Of a stretch of 5,072 bases of DNA, positions 1 through 5,072 are shown one piece after another. Positions within the stretch are counted from its first letter, which is position 1. The number at the start of each line of letters is the position of its first letter. The notes below the pieces were generated by a model. That model saw nothing but the letters and a program-made list of their open reading frames with translations, made no database searches and was not told the DNA's origin. The DNA comes from Acidiferrobacteraceae bacterium (GTDB lineage: Bacteria > Pseudomonadota > Gammaproteobacteria > Arenicellales > UBA868), in the NCBI GenBank assembly GCA_002731295.1, contig PCBE01000032.1, forward strand, positions 7,938 through 13,009, given 5' to 3'. The translations under genes and the position numbers were made by a program.

Positions 1-70
1 GACATTGGTCGAACATTAATCTTAGAATTTGTTGCTGGCATGATATATAGGTTGGATCGACCGCGGCCTG
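1..70. other. Short AT-rich flank downstream of the SDR gene, no gene seen
   Basis: This stretch follows the stop codon of the minus-strand dehydrogenase gene. It is noticeably more AT-rich than the coding regions (for example ATATATAGG near 44-52). I see no reading frame of note and no hairpin followed by a T-run that would end the operon's transcript. The operon could therefore continue past the window's left edge, or terminate beyond it. Confidence 0.5.
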
Positions 71-856
71 TCAGGGACTTACCCATCCACCACAGACATC
101 CAGCGTGGCACCGGTCACGTAAGAGGAATCATCAGACAACAGGAAGATCGCGGCACGGGCAACTTCCTCGACCTGGGCTGGCCGACGCATCGGGATCTGT
201 TCGATGACCCAGTCCAACCACTGTGGATTCTGCTGGGCCCAGTCCACACTCAACTCTGTCATCGTTGCTCCTGGTCTTAGACAGTTGACCCGTATCCCCT
301 CCTCAGCCTGCTCTTTTGCCAGACCGACAGTGAATGTGTCAATAGCCCCCTTGGATGCGGCATAGTCGGTATAAGTGCCAGGCCCGCCGTGTTTGGATGC
401 CGCCGAGGAGACATTCACTATTACCCCACCGGAGCCCCCATGGCGCTTGGCCATTCGCTTGACGGCATACTTTGCACACAGAAAGGTACCCAGTACATTG
501 ACTTCGAACACTCGTCGAGATGCGTCTGCGTCCAGGTCATCGACACGGGTTCCGCCACCATTGACACCGGCATTATTTACCAGGCCCTTTACCGGGCCAA
601 GGTCTTGTTCTACCTGGTCAAACATCGTCGACACCTCGGCCTCAACCGAGACATCGGCCTGCACTGCCACAGCCACACCGCCTGAAGTTCTGATCTGATC
701 CACCACAGCTGCCGCCTCATCATGTGAATTCCTGTAGTTCACACAGACCGACCACCCTCGCTGTGCGGCCAGCCGGCAGATCTCTGCCCCGATACCACGA
801 CTGCTCCCGGTGACGATCAGACCACCGCCGGTTGTCGAGCTTTGAGGCTCAACCAT
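71..856 (-). CDS. SDR-family NAD(P)-dependent oxidoreductase (YgfF/FabG-like)
   Basis: Predicted 261-residue cytoplasmic classical short-chain dehydrogenase/reductase that interconverts an alcohol and a carbonyl using NAD(P)(H). Visible motifs are the cofactor loop TGSSRGIG (residues 16-23), Asp68 (ADVS), NNAG (94-97), Asn120, the probable catalytic Ser151 and the YxxxK pair Tyr165/Lys169. The C-terminal SYVTGATLDVCGG stretch (245-257) is typical of the family. The NYRN sequence after the second strand (40-43) suggests NADP(H) preference. From memory it most resembles E. coli YgfF and glucose-1-dehydrogenase-like SDRs; the substrate cannot be read from sequence. The ATG at 856 is chosen because GGGGAG lies just upstream and it overlaps the upstream dioxygenase stop by 8 bases (ATGGTTGA), which suggests translational coupling. 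The frame stays open to 940, but that would add 28 non-SDR-like residues. It is the last recognisable gene of the minus-strand operon and may oxidise the hydroxylated product of the dioxygenase (inference). Confidence 0.93.
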   Translation of the reverse strand: MVEPQSSTTGGGLIVTGSSRGIGAEICRLAAQRGWSVCVNYRNSHDEAAAVVDQIRTSGGVAVAVQADVSVEAEVSTMFDQVEQDLGPVKGLVNNAGVNGGGTRVDDLDADASRRVFEVNVLGTFLCAKYAVKRMAKRHGGSGGVIVNVSSAASKHGGPGTYTDYAASKGAIDTFTVGLAKEQAEEGIRVNCLRPGATMTELSVDWAQQNPQWLDWVIEQIPMRRPAQVEEVARAAIFLLSDDSSYVTGATLDVCGGWVSP

Positions 857-2039
857 AAGCTCCCCGGTGCAACGGCCGCAGATCGGAAGGCACAGCCAAC
901 TTCTCGGCTGTGATTCTAAGCGTACTGTGAAAATCACCACGCTTCACTTGTATCCATCTCAACCATCGCCGGCCGGTTATGGTCAAAGCGGTACGGCCAT
1001 GAAGCACCCGGTGATTGTCGAAGATGACGGCGTCACCGGGTCTCAGTATCTTCACAATGCAACGGGCCGGATCCTCCGACAGGCTCAGCAACCGCTGCAT
1101 GCCGCGATAGTACTGCGGCACTTCTTGTGATGGGATCGACAACGGTGCACCCACACGATCATTAATCCGCACACCATTGATGTGACCGAACTCATCCAAA
1201 GAAATGACCGGAAACTCGGTAATCAAGTTAACATCACCAGTGAAATGTCGGCGGAAACATTGTCGATTTCGGGTCAGTGAATCAAATGCCTCCGGGTCCT
1301 CGGCGCGTAACGTTTCAGCAATTTCAAACCCGTCGAGAAAAATCGATCCACCACCACCGGTTATATCGGTTTCCAGGCAGTGAAACATGAGTAGGCCCGG
1401 CGGTGATGCCCGATAAGGTTCGTCTGTATGTGGTTTCAGCGCGGCAACATCATTGGCGATACTTCTCTTTGAGCGATCTACAATGAGGTCCTGAACTCGA
1501 CCGAAATTGCTCTCCTGTGGGGGTCCGATCCGGCGGGCCAACTGCTCCAGCGCATCAGGATTCTGTGGCACATCGTCCAGAAAACAGATTCCGTGGTCCC
1601 GAATGTCGTGCAACATTTCAAGAAAGGCGCCATCATCGTCTAACACGTTCGAGTACAGCACCCGTACCGGCGCTTTTCTGAACTCGCCAGTCCAAAGCAG
1701 AGATGAAAATGAGCGGCAACAACGGGACTTATCATCGTAAGCATGTGTTTGAAGCCAACCATTATCGAAACAGCTCTTATGCCCATCTGACCATTTGATG
1801 CTCAGGCTGCCGGTATCATCGATGCAAACCGTATCCGCTGATATGGTTAACGCAATGTCAGACAACCGTGTGGTACGGCGACCGATAGTTGCGTCACCAC
1901 ATTGACTACAGTAGCAGTTGTCTCGAAGCCAGATAGAGTGGAAAAACGATTTCCGGCCATCACTCCAGACCGTTCGAACACCCGCCTCAACGGCCTCCAC
2001 AGCCTTTAACGGTAACTCGGTCGCTATTCGGTCTATCAT
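849..2039 (-). CDS. Gamma-butyrobetaine-hydroxylase-like Fe(II)/2-oxoglutarate dioxygenase (TauD/TfdA superfamily)
   Basis: Predicted 396-residue cytoplasmic oxygenase. The family couples decarboxylation of 2-oxoglutarate to hydroxylation of a substrate with O2. The N-terminal GBBH-like domain (about 15-105) holds a zinc site: WLRDNCYCSQC gives Cys42, Cys44 and Cys47, and His87 in WSDGHKS is the likely fourth ligand. The TauD-type catalytic domain (about 125-375) shows HTD (His204, Asp206) and a distal His347 in HRVLHGR, with Arg357 or Arg358 the likely 2-oxoglutarate binder. Length and spacing match human BBOX1 closely. However, the positions I align with BBOX1 cage residues Tyr194 and Tyr366 are Asn196 and Gln364, so the substrate is probably not a trimethylammonium compound (eye alignment from memory). 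The ATG at 2039 is the first start after an in-frame stop. GGGGA sits only about 2 bases upstream, so the ribosome site is poorly spaced. It follows the cupin gene by 61 bases and overlaps the dehydrogenase gene by 8. Confidence 0.9.
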   Translation of the reverse strand: MIDRIATELPLKAVEAVEAGVRTVWSDGRKSFFHSIWLRDNCYCSQCGDATIGRRTTRLSDIALTISADTVCIDDTGSLSIKWSDGHKSCFDNGWLQTHAYDDKSRCCRSFSSLLWTGEFRKAPVRVLYSNVLDDDGAFLEMLHDIRDHGICFLDDVPQNPDALEQLARRIGPPQESNFGRVQDLIVDRSKRSIANDVAALKPHTDEPYRASPPGLLMFHCLETDITGGGGSIFLDGFEIAETLRAEDPEAFDSLTRNRQCFRRHFTGDVNLITEFPVISLDEFGHINGVRINDRVGAPLSIPSQEVPQYYRGMQRLLSLSEDPARCIVKILRPGDAVIFDNHRVLHGRTALTITGRRWLRWIQVKRGDFHSTLRITAEKLAVPSDLRPLHRGAYG

Positions 2040-2100
2040 GTTCCCCGCTATACCGCTGGATTGCCCAGCATCGTGTCAGCTGACCCTGAACCTGCCGCGG
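2040..2100 (-). other. 61-base spacer inside the operon
   Basis: This is the gap between the cupin stop and the dioxygenase start. It contains the perfect 10-base palindrome GTCAGCTGAC at 2075-2084, but no T-run follows on either strand, so it is not an intrinsic terminator. The close spacing and shared direction favour co-transcription. A CCGCGG box at 2095-2100 also occurs at 61-66 and is probably chance. Confidence 0.4.
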
Positions 2101-2631
2101 TCACACCAGGGGTCGCAGGAGCAGCTGATAATTTTCATCTGTAAACGGCATGGAGCGGCCTGTTTCCGCGTCAAAAAGATCACGTGAAACCGTGCTTAAT
2201 CGTCCCAGGTAAATATGAAACCCAAGGCTTGGCATCGCATCCTCGGTATGAACCGCGTGTATACCATCACCACCGATCGACATCGTATCTCCAGGATTCA
2301 GAACCCGACGCTTGGCCAGTTCCAACTGGCCTGATTCTGCCTGCCGGTAAAGCAGATTAACCTCGGTCCCTTCATAGACACCCAGAAATGCGTGCATCCG
2401 ATGATTGTGGGGGGGTACCAGCTCGTGTGGTGCAAAACGCACCCAGTAAATCGAAACCTCGTCATCCTCGTACAGAATTTCATCCTCCGAAATAGAGGAA
2501 CCGACCGCCTTGGCGATGGCCTGAGGATCTGCGAATGTCTGCGACATAAGTGTTCTAACAGCCGCCACAGGCCGTGTCTCAGCCGCCGCAGAGCGTGCGG
2601 ATTGCACAAACCCAGTCAAAGAAAAGGACAT
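2101..2631 (-). CDS. Small cupin protein, cysteine-dioxygenase-like (COG5553-type metal-dependent enzyme)
   Basis: Predicted 176-residue single-domain cupin. Cupin motif 1 is PPHNHRMHAFLGVYEGTE (73-90), with His75 and His77 as metal ligands and Glu87/Glu90 nearby. Motif 2 is LNPGDTMSIGGDGIHAVH (111-128), with His125 the likely third ligand. This three-His arrangement, and the HxHRMxA..G.Y.G.E pattern, match as I remember them the predicted metal-dependent beta-helix enzymes related to cysteine dioxygenase. A thiol oxidation role is therefore possible but not shown. The position matching Cys93 of mammalian cysteine dioxygenase (the Cys-Tyr cross-link) appears to be Phe82, so no cross-linked cofactor is expected. 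The ATG at 2631 is chosen for its strong AAGGGAG site with a 6-base spacer. A TTG at 2697 would add 22 residues, but it lacks a ribosome site and would place the AGGAGG box inside coding sequence. It is the first gene of the minus-strand operon. Confidence 0.8.
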   Translation of the reverse strand: MSFSLTGFVQSARSAAAETRPVAAVRTLMSQTFADPQAIAKAVGSSISEDEILYEDDEVSIYWVRFAPHELVPPHNHRMHAFLGVYEGTEVNLLYRQAESGQLELAKRRVLNPGDTMSIGGDGIHAVHTEDAMPSLGFHIYLGRLSTVSRDLFDAETGRSMPFTDENYQLLLRPLV

Positions 2632-2672
2632 GTCGATCTCCCTTGGACCACAAACAGCGATGGCACCATCAT
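2616..2672 (-). CDS. Possible 18-residue leader peptide overlapping the cupin start
   Basis: A short frame, MMVPSLFVVQGRSTCPFL then TGA, starts at tandem ATG codons (2672 and 2669). It is preceded by a perfect AGGAGG (2687-2682) with a 9-base spacer. It is in a different frame from the cupin gene and stops 16 bases inside it, so ribosomes ending here would be beside the cupin's AAGGGAG/ATG. That layout fits a leader peptide or translational coupling. No family can be assigned to so short a peptide. Composition is mildly hydrophobic, with no run of one amino acid that would suggest classical attenuation. It may also be an inert frame behind a fortuitous AGGAGG. Confidence 0.35.
   Translation of the reverse strand: MMVPSLFVVQGRSTCPFL
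2638..2644 (-). promoter_or_regulatory. Ribosome binding site of the cupin gene (AAGGGAG)
   Basis: AAGGGAG followed by a 6-base spacer and ATG at 2631. It decides the start of the cupin gene over the TTG at 2697. It lies within the short overlapping frame, so the two translation starts would compete or couple. Confidence 0.75.
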
Positions 2673-2737
2673 GGTGTAAATCCTCCTGCTGGCACAAACA
2701 CCGTCATGATACCAATGAACCGAATGTGGATGAACGC

Positions 2738-2756
2738 TATGATACGCCATATGATA
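2738..2756. repeat. Tandem TATGATA pair, 12-base period
   Basis: TATGATA at 2738-2744 is repeated exactly at 2750-2756, separated by CGCCA. A shorter ATGATA copy lies at 2706-2711. The 12-base spacing is close to one helical turn, so a regulator could bind both on one face of the DNA, but these boxes equally resemble -10 elements. The repeat itself is certain; its function is unknown. Confidence 0.4.
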
Positions 2757-2846
2757 AGTTTTTCTGTTATTACGTTCGTCGGTCAGACCGCCTGATCACG
2801 ATAGCAACCGGTTTACGCAGTAACGCCGGTCCCGAGTTTACCGATC

Positions 2847-4082
2847 ATGACTCCTGAAGCGCTGCCAATCACCATACCCACGGAGATTTTCGACCTCCCG
2901 GTTCACGAGATCCGCAGGGGTTATCGCAGCGACGTTTACTTCTGGCGCGCCAAGCGAACACTTGAGACCAGTCATCGAAGCAATACAGCAACTGTACAGG
3001 TGTTTCAAAAAGGTGAAGCCGTGGCGTGCGGAATCGAGGAAGCACTGGCGATACTGATGCTTGGGATTGGCCATTACCGGGATTCCAACCACGCATTTGA
3101 ACTGTTCGATCGCTACATAGAGCTGAAAAGACGGATCCGTTCGCTCTATCGCGCTGATCCAGAGCAGCTTCGCGAAGCCCTGGACGAGCGAAAACGAATC
3201 GAAACCGCACTCGATGAAGAATGGGTCAGCGAACTCGACCAGATCAGTGTCAGCTCTCTGCGTGATGGTGACTCGATTGTGCCGTGGGAGACTGTACTGC
3301 TGATTGAAGGACCTCTTTCAGAATTTATACACCTGGAAACTCTTTATCTGGGTGTACTCGCACGACGGACACGAATTTCAACCAACGTCGCACAGGTTGC
3401 CCGTGCGGCCAACACCAAGCCGGTTTTCTTTTTTCCAGCGCGTTTCGACCACTGGGCTGTACAAGGCGGAGATGGCTATGCGGCCTCGATTGGTGGTGCA
3501 GCCTCTGTCTCCACAGATGCCCAGGGCGAGTGGTGGGGGATGAAGGGTGCAGGCACCATACCGCATTCCCTGATCGCCGCTTGCGACGGGAGCACGGTCG
3601 AGGCAACAAGATCGTTCGCGGAGACCTTTCCGGATACACCACTGGTGGCTCTAGTTGATTTTGACAACGATTGCGTCAATACCTCACTGGAAGTGGCTCA
3701 TGCGATGGGTGATCGCCTCTGGGGTGTTCGACTCGATACCTCTGAATCGATGGTCGATGTATCACTCAAAGATGCAACCGACCTTACCAATAAGGCCGGT
3801 GTAAACCCAGCGCTGGTCCGCAATGTACGTCAGGCACTGGACGATACCGGGTTCGGACGCGTACGGATCGTGGTTTCTGGCGGTTTTGATGTCGAAAAAA
3901 TTGCATCATTTGAATCGGAACAAGTACCTACCGACGCCTATGGCGTTGGCTCTGCCTTTATGAAAGGCAGTTTCGATTTCACCGCAGACGTGGTGAGACT
4001 GGACGGCGCCCCGATGTCGAAAACCGGCCGTCAATTTCGGGACAACGAACGACTGGTGCCACGGACGTTGATAACCACCTGA
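2847..4082 (+). CDS. Nicotinate phosphoribosyltransferase-family protein
   Basis: Predicted 411-residue cytoplasmic enzyme. The family joins nicotinate and PRPP to make nicotinate mononucleotide, the entry step of NAD salvage. Landmarks in order are SDVYFWR (28-34), a charged helical segment (about 88-132), FDHWAVQGGDGYAASIGG (200-217, His202 a candidate active-site His), GTIPHSLI (236-243), VRLDTSE (294-300), VSGGFD (343-348), AYGVGSAF (364-371) and MSKTGR (390-395). These follow, from memory, the order in the archaeal-type enzyme of Thermoplasma acidophilum. The usual RRxHP-like stretch is altered here and the helical segment looks like an insertion, so another pyridine-like substrate is possible. 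The ATG at 2847 is the only common start after the in-frame TAG at 2802. Its ribosome site is weak: only GAG at 2834-2836. It is a single-gene unit, divergent from the dioxygenase operon, and ends in its own terminator. Confidence 0.85.
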   Translation: MTPEALPITIPTEIFDLPVHEIRRGYRSDVYFWRAKRTLETSHRSNTATVQVFQKGEAVACGIEEALAILMLGIGHYRDSNHAFELFDRYIELKRRIRSLYRADPEQLREALDERKRIETALDEEWVSELDQISVSSLRDGDSIVPWETVLLIEGPLSEFIHLETLYLGVLARRTRISTNVAQVARAANTKPVFFFPARFDHWAVQGGDGYAASIGGAASVSTDAQGEWWGMKGAGTIPHSLIAACDGSTVEATRSFAETFPDTPLVALVDFDNDCVNTSLEVAHAMGDRLWGVRLDTSESMVDVSLKDATDLTNKAGVNPALVRNVRQALDDTGFGRVRIVVSGGFDVEKIASFESEQVPTDAYGVGSAFMKGSFDFTADVVRLDGAPMSKTGRQFRDNERLVPRTLITT

Positions 4083-4103
4083 TCAGGCGATCTGGTCAGT
4101 TTT
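4079..4103 (+). terminator. Rho-independent terminator of the phosphoribosyltransferase gene
   Basis: CTGATCAG (4079-4086) pairs with CTGGTCAG (4092-4099) to give an 8-base-pair stem with one G-U wobble around a 5-base loop (GCGAT), followed directly by TTTT (4100-4103). The hairpin starts one base before the TGA stop at 4080-4082, so the stop codon is part of the stem. On the opposite strand there is no T-run after the hairpin, so it should act mainly on plus-strand transcripts. Confidence 0.65.
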
Positions 4104-4123
4104 CGAGTCGTTCTGAAATCAGA

Positions 4124-5072
4124 TTAAGCGTTGTGGCTGATGCTCATCCGCCCAGCCAACCGGCCCTGACCCAGTGCCTCGGTGAGTCCGGCCGGATTTC
4201 GACAGTCACCGATAAACGTTTGTGGGCAGGACAAAGCCTCCGCCAACTGAGGCAGTGGGTTTTCGGGGACTGACCCCAGGGCAAGAACCAGGACGTCAGC
4301 CTGTATTCGTTGCTCGCCTCCCGATGGGTTACAAACCATAACAGCCGATCTCTCGCAGCGTATCAGCTGTGACCGCAACATAATGTTCACACCGTAGTGC
4401 CTGAGCGACGCCAGGCGCATTTTGCACAGATTCCATTCCAATGCACTGCCGGCCCGTGACCCCTTCTCGATGATGGTTATCCGATCAGCGGTCGTTGACA
4501 GAACCTCGGCAACATCCAGGCCGACAAGCCCGCCGCCGACAACCACCACTTCACCGGTCAGCGACTCACGTGTGGCAAGAATTTCAGTCGCCTGAACCAC
4601 ATGCTCGTGCGGTGTGCTGTCGTCCAGAATCAACGGCCTTGGTACACCCCCGGTCGCCACAATCAGGCTGTCCGGCTGGAGTGACCGGACCAGGTCCAGA
4701 TTCACTACCGTGTCCAAATGAATCTGGATTTCCGCACGATCGACTTGTTCTAAATAGTAGTCCAACAATCGTTGAAAATGCGGCTTGGACGCAAAACCGG
4801 CTGCCAGCTTGAGTTGCCCCCCCAGAGTACTTTCGCGCTCGAGTAATGTCACCTGCCGACCGCGATCAGCGGCTGTGAGCGCCGCTTCCAGACCCGCAGG
4901 TCCACCGCCGATCACCACGATATGGCCCGGTTCCGGGTCCGGTACCTGAGTCGTTTCTTGGCCCATTTCCGGATTGACAGCACAGCGCGTCTGTTTGACA
5001 CCAACAAACTGAATGCAGACGTTGCAACCCAGGCACGGTCGTATTACCGAGGCGTTCTTCTCTGTCGCTTTA
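4124..5072 (-). CDS. Old-Yellow-Enzyme-type iron-sulfur flavoprotein, C-terminal half (partial, cut by window end)
   Basis: Only the last 315 residues are visible; the frame is open to the right edge and the start lies outside. Numbering from that edge, Cys13, Cys16, Cys19 and Cys30 (CLGCNVC, then CAVNPE) form the 4Fe-4S motif of the FadH / trimethylamine dehydrogenase group. A first dinucleotide fold has GGGPAG at 55-60 (FAD/ADP site), followed by ATGG. A second fold has GGGLVG at 179-184, whose second strand ends in Glu, suggesting NAD(H). A C-terminal flavin motif has GD at 288-289. The missing N-terminal half should be the FMN-binding TIM barrel, about 340 residues in relatives. Family members reduce enoyl compounds (2,4-dienoyl-CoA reductase) or demethylate amines (trimethylamine, N-methylproline type); the deciding residues are outside the window. 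The ATG at 4966 is internal, because the Fe-S cysteines lie upstream in frame. It converges on the phosphoribosyltransferase gene with a 41-base gap. Confidence 0.9.
   Translation of the reverse strand, partial: KATEKNASVIRPCLGCNVCIQFVGVKQTRCAVNPEMGQETTQVPDPEPGHIVVIGGGPAGLEAALTAADRGRQVTLLERESTLGGQLKLAAGFASKPHFQRLLDYYLEQVDRAEIQIHLDTVVNLDLVRSLQPDSLIVATGGVPRPLILDDSTPHEHVVQATEILATRESLTGEVVVVGGGLVGLDVAEVLSTTADRITIIEKGSRAGSALEWNLCKMRLASLRHYGVNIMLRSQLIRCERSAVMVCNPSGGEQRIQADVLVLALGSVPENPLPQLAEALSCPQTFIGDCRNPAGLTEALGQGRLAGRMSISHNA

Larger units (their letters stand above)
2632..2846. promoter_or_regulatory. Divergent intergenic control region
   Basis: These 215 bases separate the minus-strand operon from the plus-strand phosphoribosyltransferase gene, so promoters for both should lie here. 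The central part (about 2704-2770) is AT-rich. It holds three ATGATA copies (2706-2711, 2739-2744, 2751-2756); the last two sit within TATGATA repeats with a 12-base period. TATGAT (plus) and TATCAT (minus) each match a sigma-70 -10 box at 5 of 6 bases, but no good -35 partner is visible at 16-18 bases, so exact promoters are not called. Small dyads lie nearer the plus-strand gene: CGGTCAGACCG (2780-2790) and AACCGGTT (2806-2813). They could be operator half-sites, or chance. Confidence 0.5.

Noticed and set aside
7..62. Inverted repeat GGTCGA (7-12) / TCGACC (57-62) near the left edge
   Set aside because: A 6-base match with a 44-base gap is expected by chance and has no terminator features.
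375..698. Two overlapping plus-strand frames opposite the dehydrogenase gene
   Set aside because: They mirror the real minus-strand gene, and their translations have no domain-like pattern.
857..940. Start of the dehydrogenase at 940, giving a 289-residue protein
   Set aside because: The extra 28 residues lie wholly inside the dioxygenase gene, do not resemble an SDR N-terminus, and the ATG at 856 has GGGGAG just upstream and starts right before the Rossmann fold.
2075..2084. Palindrome GTCAGCTGAC as a terminator or operator between the cupin and dioxygenase genes
   Set aside because: It has no loop and no T-run, and a single 10-base palindrome is weak evidence for an operator.
2632..2697. 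TTG start at 2697 adding 22 residues to the cupin
   Set aside because: There is no ribosome site before it, while the ATG at 2631 has AAGGGAG at ideal spacing and begins the family-like sequence.
2838..3210. Minus-strand frames opposite the start of the phosphoribosyltransferase gene (84 and 113 residues)
   Set aside because: They are antisense shadows of a clearly conserved coding region, without recognisable motifs.
2847..4082. NAD-based anti-phage defence involving the phosphoribosyltransferase-like gene
   Set aside because: No NADase, ADP-ribose kinase/transferase or other defence partner is visible; the neighbours look metabolic.
1..5072. Mobile element, CRISPR array, tRNA or rRNA
   Set aside because: I saw no transposase or integrase motif, no regularly spaced direct repeats, and no cloverleaf or rRNA-like segment on either strand.

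Overview
The window looks like a piece of a bacterial chromosome, most plausibly from a proteobacterium. The reasons are mid-range GC, tightly packed genes, Shine-Dalgarno-type ribosome sites and protein families common in environmental proteobacteria. No marker gene is present, so finer taxonomy would be a guess. I see no rRNA, tRNA, insertion sequence, CRISPR array or phage gene.

Layout. On the minus strand, a three-gene operon reads right to left: a small cysteine-dioxygenase-like cupin (2631 to 2101), a gamma-butyrobetaine-hydroxylase-like Fe(II)/2-oxoglutarate dioxygenase (2039 to 849), and a YgfF/FabG-like short-chain dehydrogenase (856 to 71, overlapping the dioxygenase stop by 8 bases). 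A 215-base divergent control region (2632-2846) separates it from a plus-strand gene of the nicotinate phosphoribosyltransferase family (2847-4082). That gene ends in a hairpin-plus-T-run terminator which begins inside its stop codon. Converging on it from the right is a minus-strand gene, cut by the window end. It is the C-terminal half of an Old-Yellow-Enzyme-type iron-sulfur flavoprotein (FadH / trimethylamine dehydrogenase / N-demethylase group). Its reading frame runs open to base 5072 and carries the four-cysteine 4Fe-4S motif upstream of the first in-frame ATG at 4966.

How the genes may work together (inference). The operon encodes two likely non-haem iron oxygenases and an NAD(P)H-linked alcohol/carbonyl dehydrogenase. 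This is a plausible hydroxylate-then-oxidise module for a small molecule. The dioxygenase keeps the zinc-binding N-terminal domain and iron triad of gamma-butyrobetaine hydroxylase. By eye it lacks at least two aromatic residues of the trimethylammonium cage, so its substrate is probably not gamma-butyrobetaine. The phosphoribosyltransferase-like gene and the flavoprotein may or may not belong to the same pathway. The most unusual local detail is an 18-codon reading frame with a perfect AGGAGG site that overlaps the start of the cupin gene. It could be a leader peptide or translational-coupling device.
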